Shown here piece after piece: positions 1-5,221 of a stretch of DNA of 5,221 nucleotides; the first letter of the stretch is position 1; each line of letters opens with the position of its first letter. Source of the DNA: an uncultured Clostridium sp. (GTDB lineage Bacteria; Bacillota; Clostridia; TANB77; CAG-508); the NCBI GenBank assembly GCA_950059165.1, contig CATLUC010000077.1, positions 1 through 5,221 of the forward strand, in the 5' to 3' direction. Both the position numbers and the translations under genes were made by a program. The notes below the pieces were generated by a model, which was not told where the DNA came from, ran no database searches, and saw nothing but the letters and a program-made list of their open reading frames with translations.

Positions 1-776
1 TTTCTTCCAATAAAATAATAAGACACAATATAAATAATATATAATACCATTCCACCATACAAAATACTTTTAATAACATCAATACTAGGTGCTGAAACCG
101 TATTAAACAAATTCATAATATCTCCATTAAATAATCCCCAAACAAAAATACCAATCAAAGTAATCACATTTGTAGCAACATAAAATACATAACCAAAAAT
201 AACAGATTTTATTATTCTTATATTATTTGACTTATGTCCTACTATAATTCCAAGATAACCTGCAAATAGTATAAATACAACCTCTAAAAACACTGTAGCT
301 GTTAAAGTAAGCAATAAGCCAAAAATTGTACTATCATAGGTATTTGCAACAATTTGAAGACTATTTTTTAGGCTTTCCATATTTTCTTTTGTATAATAAC
401 ATATTAACAAACAAATTACAATAGTAACGCAAGAAGTAAATATACTTATAATTCCAGCTAATATCTTTGACAAATAAATTGTACTTTTACTAACTGGCAA
501 TGTATGTGTCAAATAAGATTCATCTTTATATAAATTTCTAGTAAACCTTACCCATGACCTCATTAAGCTATTTATTATAATATTCACAATCATTGCAATT
601 GTCGTTCCAACACAAATTTTTCCAATCATATTTAATATAAATGAATTTTCTATATCATTTAATATTCTTCCTGTAACTGCAAAAAATATAGCTAATAAAT
701 AAAATATTATTAATAATTTATATGTCCATATTTCAATAATTTTTCTAACATTTAAAATACCTCCTAAATATTTCAT
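1..776 (-). CDS. ABC-2-type transporter permease (partial, runs off the left edge)
   Basis: This is the membrane partner of the ATPase encoded just upstream. My own translation of the minus strand from the ATG at 774-776 gives 258 codons with no stop before the window edge. Hydrophobic stretches at about residues 21-39, 54-71, 105-128, 159-185, 195-221 and 240-256 suggest six membrane helices so far. Between helices 2 and 3 lies a charged segment, YKDESYLTHTLPVSKSTIYL (83-102), of the kind seen in clostridial ABC-2 permeases that pair with YtrB-like ATPases. The frame overlaps the ATPase gene by 32 bases, which suggests translational coupling. The start is uncertain. ATG776 has only a weak AAAAGG site, whereas a perfect AGGAGG (760-765) serves an out-of-frame ATG at 749-751. 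If the A5 run at 740-744 were A6, the protein would begin MLEKIIEIWTYKLL. The substrate cannot be told from sequence. The permease call is fairly firm; the first ten or so residues are not. Confidence 0.8.
   Translation of the reverse strand, partial: MKYLGGILNVRKIIEIWTYKLLIIFYLLAIFFAVTGRILNDIENSFILNMIGKICVGTTIAMIVNIIINSLMRSWVRFTRNLYKDESYLTHTLPVSKSTIYLSKILAGIISIFTSCVTIVICLLICYYTKENMESLKNSLQIVANTYDSTIFGLLLTLTATVFLEVVFILFAGYLGIIVGHKSNNIRIIKSVIFGYVFYVATNVITLIGIFVWGLFNGDIMNLFNTVSAPSIDVIKSILYGGMVLYIIYIVSYYFIGR
740..765 (-). promoter_or_regulatory. Strong Shine-Dalgarno and alternative, out-of-frame start for the permease
   Basis: On the minus strand AGGAGG (765 to 760) is followed after 8 bases by ATG (751-749), an ideal initiation site. 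Its frame reads MLEKLLKYGHINY and then stops, while the permease is read in the -1 frame. The A5 run at 744-740 is where the frames would be joined, either by one extra A or by a -1 slip of the lysine codon. The ATPase stop codon (747-745) lies inside this site. Confidence 0.55.
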
Positions 777-1440
777 CAATAGACGCCTTTTCCTTATTTC
801 TTAATTCATCTGCTGAAGATGTCAATATAATTTCACCATCATCAATAAAAATAACTTCATCTAATATTCTTTCTATATCAGCAATTAAATGTGTTGAAAT
901 AATTACACTTGCTCCTTCATTAAAATTTGACAAAATAGTATCTAAAATATAATCACGAGTTGCTGGGTCTACTCCCCCTAATGGTTCGTCTAATATATAA
1001 AGCTCGGCTTCTCTACTCATAACAAGAATCAATTGTACCTTTTCTTGCATTCCTTTAGACATTTTAGTTAATTTCTTATCAATTTCTAACCCCAAATCTT
1101 TTAACAGTTTTATAGCCTTTTCAGAATTAAAATTATCATAAAACTCCTCAAAATACTTAACTACTTGTCTAATCGTCATATTTTTGTCTAAATACGTTCT
1201 TTCTGGCAAATAAGCTATAATATTTTTAGACTTCACTCCTGGCTTTTCTCCATTTACTAAAACTTCTCCACTTGTTGGAGTTAATAAATCATTAATTAAT
1301 TTTATAAGTGTACTTTTCCCTGTTCCATTTTTACCTAAAAGACCTATAATTTTTCCTCTTGGAATTTTTAAATTGATATTTTTTAAAATTTGTTTATTAT
1401 CAAATTCCTTAGATAAAACTTTACATTCAAGTAATTCCAT
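745..1440 (-). CDS. ABC transporter ATP-binding protein, YtrB/EcsA-like
   Basis: This is the cytoplasmic ATPase of an ABC exporter, 231 residues and full length for the family. It shows Walker A GKNGTGKST (36-44), the degenerate signature MSKGMQ (127-132) in place of LSGGQ, Walker B LYILDEP (147-153), the D-loop GGVDP (155-159) and the switch histidine in STH (182-184). The usual Q-loop glutamine is replaced by the YLPE motif (77-80), which is normal for this branch, as is the SKGM form of the signature. The C-terminal SIDEIFRRYFKC resembles complete relatives, so the protein is probably intact. An AAAGGA site lies 12 bases before the ATG, rather far, which may mean modest translation. The gene sits 59 bases after the GntR regulator and overlaps the permease frame, so it belongs to a regulator-ATPase-permease operon. 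YtrB-type systems respond to cell-envelope stress in Bacillus; the substrate here is unknown. Confidence 0.93.
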   Translation of the reverse strand: MELLECKVLSKEFDNKQILKNINLKIPRGKIIGLLGKNGTGKSTLIKLINDLLTPTSGEVLVNGEKPGVKSKNIIAYLPERTYLDKNMTIRQVVKYFEEFYDNFNSEKAIKLLKDLGLEIDKKLTKMSKGMQEKVQLILVMSREAELYILDEPLGGVDPATRDYILDTILSNFNEGASVIISTHLIADIERILDEVIFIDDGEIILTSSADELRNKEKASIDEIFRRYFKC

Positions 1441-1499
1441 TTTTAATCACATTCCTTTCTTGAATTACTAAAACTTAGGTAACAATGCCAAAATTATAA

Positions 1500-1880
1500 T
1501 TATTTTTTAACATTGCCTCCTCCATCCTCAAATTCTTGCAAGCAAACAATAGCATCTTGCCTATCAAAACCAATATCTTCCATACTTTTTAGATAATCTT
1601 TTATTTTTTCGCCTGCAAGTTCTTTCTTAACCTTTTCAATTAATTCAAAATCATTTGTCACAAATTTGCCATTTGTTCTTTCTGTATAAATTAATTTTTG
1701 ATTTTCCAATTCAACTAAAGCTTTTTGCATAGTATTAGGATTAACCTTTACCATAAGTGCTAGCTCTCTTACAGAAGGCAACCTTTCACCTTGCTTTAAT
1801 TTACTAGAAACAATCTCGATTCTTAACTTTTCTACTAACTGAAGATAAATAGGCCTTTCATTATCAAAAACACATTCCAT
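1500..1880 (-). CDS. GntR-family transcriptional regulator, YtrA subfamily
   Basis: This is a DNA-binding repressor of 126 residues, the short length typical of YtrA-type GntR proteins, which lack a large ligand domain. The winged helix-turn-helix covers about residues 10-77: PIYLQLVEKLR opens the domain, LPSVREL (34-40) begins the helix-turn-helix, NPNTMQKALVELE (47-59) is the recognition helix, and TERTNGKFV (66-74) forms the wing. Residues 79-117 form the short helical tail used for dimerisation in the subfamily. The ATG is set by AAGGAG (1888-1893), 7 bases upstream. It is the first gene of the operon with the ABC ATPase and permease, the standard YtrA arrangement. A 28-bp inverted repeat over its own promoter strongly suggests autorepression. 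The inducer is unknown. The C-terminus EDGGGNVKK looks like a flexible end with no assigned role. Confidence 0.92.
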   Translation of the reverse strand: MECVFDNERPIYLQLVEKLRIEIVSSKLKQGERLPSVRELALMVKVNPNTMQKALVELENQKLIYTERTNGKFVTNDFELIEKVKKELAGEKIKDYLKSMEDIGFDRQDAIVCLQEFEDGGGNVKK

Positions 1881-1896
1881 GATATTGCTCCTTTCT

Positions 1897-1924
1897 TTAT
1901 TGTATTACTTGCTTAATACAATAA
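1897..1924. promoter_or_regulatory. Operator: perfect 11-bp inverted repeat over the gntR-ABC promoter
   Basis: The arm TTATTGTATTA (1897-1907) is matched exactly by its reverse complement at 1914-1924 with a 6-base spacer, CTTGCT. The repeat overlaps the -10 hexamer and covers the expected transcription start, an ideal position for a repressor to block RNA polymerase. GntR proteins usually bind inverted repeats with GT and AC half-site cores, and both are present here (TTGTATTA, TAATACAA). Assigning it to the adjacent YtrA-type regulator is inference, but well supported by position. Confidence 0.8.
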
Positions 1925-1949
1925 TACTATATCTCAAAAAAAATGTCAA
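1921..1949 (-). promoter_or_regulatory. Sigma-70-type promoter of the gntR-ABC operon
   Basis: On the minus strand a perfect -35 TTGACA (1949 to 1944) is separated by exactly 17 bases from TATTAT (1926 to 1921), one base away from the consensus -10. The spacer begins with a run of eight T. Transcription would start near 1914, giving a leader of about 33 bases before the GntR start codon. With such a strong core promoter, the overlapping operator is probably what keeps expression low. Confidence 0.85.
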
Positions 1950-1973
1950 CCCTTTTTTGGGCATAATTGGGAC

Positions 1974-2008
1974 AAAAAAATAGGATTTTGGGGCGTCCCT
2001 AAATCCTA
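1974..2008 (-). terminator. Intrinsic terminator of the nrdDG operon
   Basis: In the minus-strand transcript UAGGAUUU (2008 to 2001) pairs with AAAUCCUA (1988 to 1981). After one A-A mismatch the stem continues with GGG/CCC around a four-base loop. Seven U follow at once (1980 to 1974). The hairpin starts 7 bases after the nrdG stop codon and lies upstream of the gntR promoter, so it separates the two operons. Confidence 0.93.
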
Positions 2009-2015
2009 CAAAATT

Positions 2016-2507
2016 TTAAACTTTTAATATTACTTTATTTTCTTTTAAGCTTTCTTGTACATCGATTACTCTTTGGTTTGTAGAACCACTGTATTTTAAT
2101 GTTGGGTTTCTTAATTCGTCTACATATTGACCATCTACTAGAACATCAACATATTTTAGTACTTCTTTGTCTTTTAGGTCTTTATCAAATGAAAATCCTG
2201 TCCATGTCCATAAGTCTTTGTTTGGGAATTTTTCTTTAAATGCTTTAGCTAGTTTTGTTGTTCCCTCTATGTTTTTAGGATGCATTGGTTCTCCACCTAA
2301 TATTGATAGACCTCTTATGTTTTCGTTTTCACATAGTTCTAAAACTCTATCTATTGTGTCTTCATTGAATTCTTTCCCACCATTAAAGTCATGTGTTTCA
2401 GGGTTAAAGCATTTTTTACAATTGAACATACATCCTTGCATAAATATTGAAACTCTAACTCCTGGTCCATCTGCAATGTCCATTTTCCTAATCTTATTAT
2501 AACGCAT
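2016..2507 (-). CDS. nrdG: Anaerobic ribonucleoside-triphosphate reductase activating protein (radical SAM)
   Basis: NrdG is the cytoplasmic activase of class III ribonucleotide reductase. It cleaves S-adenosylmethionine with a 4Fe-4S cluster and places a radical on the C-terminal glycine of NrdD. The 163 residues match the usual length. The cluster-binding CMFNCKKC gives Cys26, Cys30 and Cys33, the CxxxCxxC signature of radical SAM enzymes. The preceding DIADGPGVRVSIFMQGC (10-26) is typical of NrdG-type activases, and GGEP (71-74) is the SAM-binding motif. The start is an ATG lying inside the end of nrdD: the genes overlap by 11 bases, with the AGAGG site (2517-2521) inside the nrdD coding sequence 9 bases before the ATG. 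Coupled translation with nrdD is therefore likely. A strong terminator follows the stop codon. I see nothing missing from the catalytic core. Confidence 0.97.
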   Translation of the reverse strand: MRYNKIRKMDIADGPGVRVSIFMQGCMFNCKKCFNPETHDFNGGKEFNEDTIDRVLELCENENIRGLSILGGEPMHPKNIEGTTKLAKAFKEKFPNKDLWTWTGFSFDKDLKDKEVLKYVDVLVDGQYVDELRNPTLKYSGSTNQRVIDVQESLKENKVILKV

Positions 2508-4764
2508 TTACTCTTACCTCTTTCTTATATTTAACTACATTACTACTTTTATTAGAGGCAACTTCTTCTACTTCTTCGTCACAGTCGTCTTTGTTGTCAA
2601 TATGAAGCACTCTTTCTTTTATCTCTTGTGTTCTTCCCTTATTCCAAAAATTACTTCCAATGTAGCCACAAGTTCTTCTTGCTACATTTAATGTGTCATG
2701 GTCTCTATTTCCACAACTTGGGCAATACCATTCTAAGTTTTCATCAATTAGAATTTCTCCATTAAATCCACATTTTTGACAATAATCTGATTTTGTATTT
2801 AGTTCTGCATACATGATATTGTCATAAATAAATTGTATTATTTGTAAAACTGATTCAATGTTATTTTGTAAGTTAGGTGTTTCTACATAAGAAATTGCTC
2901 CACCTGGACTTAATTGTTGGAATTGACTTTCTAGCTTTAGTTTTGAAAAAGCGTCTATTTCTTCAAATACAGGTACATGATAAGAATTTGTAATATAATC
3001 TTTATCTGTTATTCCTTCTATAACTCCAAATCTTTCTTTTAAACATTTTGCAAATTTATATGTTGTTGCTTCAATTGGAGTTCCATAAACACTATAATCC
3101 ATGTTTTCTGCTGCTTTCCATTCTTTACATTTATCATTTAATTTTTTCATTACACGCATTGCAAATTCTTTTCCATCTCCGTTGTCTGTATGGCTATGAC
3201 CTGTCATGTATTTAACACATTCATATAATCCTGCATATCCTAAAGAAATTGTTGAATATCCATCATGTAATAATTTGTGTATGCTTTCACCTTTTTCTAG
3301 TCTTGCTAATGCTCCATGTTGCCATAAAATTGGAGCAATATCACTTGTTGCCTTTGCTAGTCTTTCATGTCTTAATTGCAATGCTTTATGACATAATTCT
3401 AGTCTTTCTTCATAAACTTTCCAAAATAGTTCTTCATCTTGTCCTGATGTTAATGCAACATCAACTAAATTTATGGTTACTACACCTTGGTTAAATCTTC
3501 CATAATATTTAGATTCGCCCTCTTTGTAATTTTTAGCTTTAGATGGATTTCCTTCTGTTGTCCATGGTGTTAAGAAAGAACGACATCCCATACATGGGTA
3601 GCAATTTCCATTACCATCTTTGTCAATTTTATTTTGCTTCATAATTTTTTCTGATATGTAATCTGGTACCATTCTCTTAGCAGTACATTTTGCAGCAAGT
3701 TCTGTTAAATACCAATATTTGCTTTCTTCTTTTATATTGTCTTCTTCCAATACATAAAGTAGTTTTGGGAATGCTGGTGTTACATAAACACCTTTTTCGT
3801 TTTTAAATCCTAATATTCTTTGGTTTAAAAATTCTTCTATAATCATTGCTAGTTCTTTTTTATATTCTTCTGTTTCTCCTAAATACATACAAACTGATAA
3901 AAATGGTGCTTGTCCGTTTGTGTTTGTCATACTGTTTACCTGATAATTGAATGTTTGTACACCATCTGCTATTTCTTTTTTAGTATCTTGTGTTGCATAT
4001 TCTTGACAAATCTTTTCGTCTAATCCTCTTTCTCTATATTTTTGTACATATTTGTTAAAACTATCTCTTACAAATGGAGCTAGATGGCTTAAAGTAACTG
4101 TTGCTCCACCATAGCTAGATGATGTAACAGCTAAGATGATTTGTGTTGCAATTGTTGCTGCTGTTATAAATCTATGTGGTTTTTCTATCATAACACCATT
4201 TATAATGGTTCCATTTTGTAACATATCTTCCAAATTTATTAGTTCACAATTGTGTAAAGCATTTTGTGCAAAATAGTCTGCATCATGAAAATGAATAATT
4301 CCTGCATCATGTGCTTTTACAATATCTTCTGGTAATAAAAATCTTCTTGTAATATCTGTACTTGTAATTCCTGCTAAGTAGTCTCTTTGTGTTGTTACTA
4401 CTTTTGCATTTTTATTAGAATTTTCATTGTTCCAATATTCGCTTTCACCCTCAATTAATTCTTTTATTGATTGGTCTGTTGTATTAGCTTTTCTAACTAA
4501 TTCCCTTGTATAACGATATGTAATGTATTTTTTAGCTAATGCATATTTGTCTAATTCCATTAATTTTTCTTCTATTATATCTTGAATATCTTCTACTAGA
4601 ATTCTTGGTTTATTTAGGTCTTCTATATATTCTATAATTTCTTTTATTTCTTCTTTAGAGGCTTTATCTTTTTTACTTACCTCATTATTTGCTTTTTGAA
4701 TTGCAGTTTTTATTTTTTGTGGGTCATAACTTACTATTGTTCCATCTCTTTTTACTATTTTCAT
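2497..4764 (-). CDS. nrdD: Anaerobic (class III) ribonucleoside-triphosphate reductase
   Basis: NrdD reduces ribonucleoside triphosphates to deoxyribonucleotides for DNA synthesis without oxygen, using a glycyl radical and usually formate as reductant. From the ATG at 4762-4764 it has 755 residues. The frame extends six codons further to a GTG (4782), but AAAGGGG (4773-4779) lies 8 bases before this ATG, and MKIVKRDG is the usual start of the ATP cone. Residues 1-90 form that allosteric domain. The catalytic barrel follows, with Cys173 in HNCEL and a CYPCMGCRS segment (Cys388, Cys391, Cys394) as candidate active-site cysteines, then YGRFNQGVVTINL (421-433). Near the end Cys662/665 and Cys681/684 make the zinc site, and RRTCGYIG carries the radical glycine, Gly700. 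The last 33 or so residues are an acidic then basic tail beyond the usual family end. nrdG overlaps the 3' end. Very firm call. Confidence 0.97.
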   Translation of the reverse strand: MKIVKRDGTIVSYDPQKIKTAIQKANNEVSKKDKASKEEIKEIIEYIEDLNKPRILVEDIQDIIEEKLMELDKYALAKKYITYRYTRELVRKANTTDQSIKELIEGESEYWNNENSNKNAKVVTTQRDYLAGITSTDITRRFLLPEDIVKAHDAGIIHFHDADYFAQNALHNCELINLEDMLQNGTIINGVMIEKPHRFITAATIATQIILAVTSSSYGGATVTLSHLAPFVRDSFNKYVQKYRERGLDEKICQEYATQDTKKEIADGVQTFNYQVNSMTNTNGQAPFLSVCMYLGETEEYKKELAMIIEEFLNQRILGFKNEKGVYVTPAFPKLLYVLEEDNIKEESKYWYLTELAAKCTAKRMVPDYISEKIMKQNKIDKDGNGNCYPCMGCRSFLTPWTTEGNPSKAKNYKEGESKYYGRFNQGVVTINLVDVALTSGQDEELFWKVYEERLELCHKALQLRHERLAKATSDIAPILWQHGALARLEKGESIHKLLHDGYSTISLGYAGLYECVKYMTGHSHTDNGDGKEFAMRVMKKLNDKCKEWKAAENMDYSVYGTPIEATTYKFAKCLKERFGVIEGITDKDYITNSYHVPVFEEIDAFSKLKLESQFQQLSPGGAISYVETPNLQNNIESVLQIIQFIYDNIMYAELNTKSDYCQKCGFNGEILIDENLEWYCPSCGNRDHDTLNVARRTCGYIGSNFWNKGRTQEIKERVLHIDNKDDCDEEVEEVASNKSSNVVKYKKEVRVNAL

Positions 4765-4814
4765 TTCATTTTCCCCTTTCACAATTAGCTTTTGTTTTGA
4801 TATTTGATATTGGA

Positions 4815-4823
4815 ATTATATCA
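4815..4823 (-). promoter_or_regulatory. Extended -10 promoter of nrdDG
   Basis: The minus strand reads TGATATAAT (4823 to 4815), a perfect -10 hexamer TATAAT with the TGn extension. No good -35 lies at 16-19 bases; the expected place (about 4838-4843) holds only ACAAAA, inside the palindrome. A weak -35 is common with extended -10 promoters and leaves room for an activator or repressor. Transcription would begin near 4808, giving a leader of about 44 bases. A direct repeat of TTTGATA (4796-4802, 4803-4809, plus-strand sense) lies at the start of the leader; its role, if any, is unknown. Confidence 0.7.
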
Positions 4824-4837
4824 CAAAAAATAAAAGT

Positions 4838-4859
4838 TTTTGTTGCAATTGCAACAAAA
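4838..4859. promoter_or_regulatory. Perfect 22-bp palindrome upstream of nrdD, probable operator
   Basis: The arm TTTTGTTGCAA (4838-4848) is followed directly by its exact reverse complement. It ends 14 bases upstream of the TGn of the nrdD promoter and so covers the -35 region. The spacing TTGTT-N8-AACAA equals that of the Rex redox-repressor box, but the inner bases are GC where Rex sites have AA/TT, so the regulator is uncertain. It does not look like an NrdR box. A site for a MarR- or CRP/FNR-like dimer is also possible. Confidence 0.6.
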
Positions 4860-4890
4860 TTGGAGTAAAGTTTTTCAAACCTTACTCCAA
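4860..4890 (-). terminator. Probable intrinsic terminator of the upstream kinase-like gene
   Basis: In the minus-strand transcript UUGGAGUAAGGUUU (4890 to 4877) pairs with AAACUUUACUCCAA (4873 to 4860) around a GAA loop: 14 pairs including one G-U. On the plus strand that pair would be an A-C mismatch, so the hairpin fits minus-strand RNA better. The U tract is short (UUUUGUU, 4859 to 4853) and overlaps the palindrome, so termination may be incomplete. The stem starts 29 bases after the stop codon at 4920. Confidence 0.65.
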
Positions 4891-4919
4891 CAAGGAAAAC
4901 TATTTTTATTTCATTTATA

Positions 4920-5221
4920 TTACAATTGTGTTACAGAATTGTTTTGTATTATTTTACATATTAAATCTGCTGATTTCTCTACTCCAAGCAAGTCACTATT
5001 AATACAAATATCATAATTATCATAACTATTCCAATCTTTTTCTGTATAATGTTTGTAATGGTTTGCTCTTAATTTGTCAATTCTCTTTATTTCTTTTTGA
5101 GCTTTTGATTTATCTAAACCATAAATTTTAGTTGCCCTATTTATTTTATTATTCATATCACTATATACAAAAACTTTAATAACATTTTTTTGGTCTTTTA
5201 AAATAAAATCTGCACATCTAC
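4920..5221 (-). CDS. Cytidylate-kinase-like family protein (C-terminal part, cut by the right edge)
   Basis: The frame stays open to the window edge and reads RCADFILKDQKNVIKVFVYS before the internal Met at 5156, so that methionine is not the start. About 99 C-terminal residues are visible. The order of motifs fits the cytidylate-kinase-like family (P-loop nucleotide kinase fold): RCADFIL, normally preceded by G; a beta strand VIKVFVY; a basic lid-like helix NNKINRATKIYGL; the RIDKLRANHYKHYT segment with its Arg and aromatic pair; W-x5-YDICINSDLLGVEKSADLI at the end. The P-loop lies outside the window and cannot be checked. Members are annotated as kinases by similarity, and their real substrate is mostly unknown. 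The gene is upstream of nrdD on the same strand, but a hairpin and a separate promoter lie between them. A shared nucleotide-metabolism role is only suggested. Confidence 0.85.
   Translation of the reverse strand, partial: RCADFILKDQKNVIKVFVYSDMNNKINRATKIYGLDKSKAQKEIKRIDKLRANHYKHYTEKDWNSYDNYDICINSDLLGVEKSADLICKIIQNNSVTQL

Noticed and set aside
1197..1212. Missing Q-loop glutamine in the ABC ATPase (YLPE)
   Set aside because: This substitution is usual in the YtrB/EcsA-like branch and is not a sign of inactivation.
1951..1973. CCTTTTTTGG and GGG repeats between the nrdG terminator and the gntR promoter
   Set aside because: They are short low-complexity matches with no convincing stem or known site; at most they are upstream promoter context.
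2167..2502. Plus-strand open frame of 111 codons opposite nrdG
   Set aside because: It lies wholly antisense to a firmly identified gene, has no recognisable domain and is explained by the codon bias of nrdG.
3206..3494. Two overlapping plus-strand open frames opposite nrdD
   Set aside because: Both are antisense shadows inside nrdD, cysteine- and leucine-rich as expected from reverse-reading AT-rich codons, with no separate support.
4765..4782. GTG start six codons upstream for nrdD (MKGENEM...)
   Set aside because: The Shine-Dalgarno site AAAGGGG lies inside this extension and is correctly spaced only for the ATG at 4762-4764, where the ATP-cone sequence begins.
4783..4919. Possible NrdR boxes or a riboswitch upstream of nrdD
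   Set aside because: I found no pair of NrdR-like boxes, and the 44-base leader is too short and unstructured for a known riboswitch such as the cobalamin type.
4920..5156. A complete 78-residue gene starting at the ATG at 5154-5156
   Set aside because: The frame is open upstream to the window edge and encodes the RCADFIL and VIKVFVY family segments, so the methionine is internal.

Overview
The window looks like a piece of chromosome from a strictly or facultatively anaerobic, low-GC Firmicute, most likely a Clostridia member. The basis is the very AT-rich sequence, purine-rich Shine-Dalgarno sites, an oxygen-sensitive class III ribonucleotide reductase and a YtrA-type GntR/ABC cassette. Every gene I can support lies on the minus strand, so transcription runs from high to low coordinates. 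No stretch longer than about 140 bases lacks a gene.

Reading in the direction of transcription: (1) 5221-4920 is the C-terminal part of a cytidylate-kinase-like protein, cut by the window edge and followed by a strong hairpin (4860-4890) that probably ends its transcript. (2) 4859-4765 is the control region of the nrd operon: a perfect palindrome (4838-4859), an extended -10 box and a Shine-Dalgarno site. (3) 4764-2016 is nrdD-nrdG. It encodes the anaerobic ribonucleoside-triphosphate reductase and its radical-SAM activase, with an 11-base gene overlap, and is closed by a textbook intrinsic terminator (1974-2008). (4) 1949-1 is an autoregulated GntR/ABC operon. It has a near-consensus promoter with a 28-bp inverted repeat over its -10 and start site, a short YtrA-family repressor gene, an ABC ATPase gene and an ABC-2-type permease gene that runs off the left edge.

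NrdG uses S-adenosylmethionine and an iron-sulphur cluster to put a glycyl radical on NrdD, which then makes deoxyribonucleotides for DNA synthesis without oxygen. The repressor probably holds the ABC exporter operon silent until an inducer (unknown here; cell-envelope stress in some relatives) releases it.

I see no mobile element, CRISPR array, tRNA or rRNA, and nothing that amounts to a new multi-gene system. The points most worth a second look are the start of the permease gene, where a strong ribosome site leads into a frame that closes after 13 codons while the permease continues in the -1 frame across an A5 run; the palindrome upstream of nrdD, whose outer half-sites match a Rex box but whose inner bases do not; and the exact operator of the GntR regulator.
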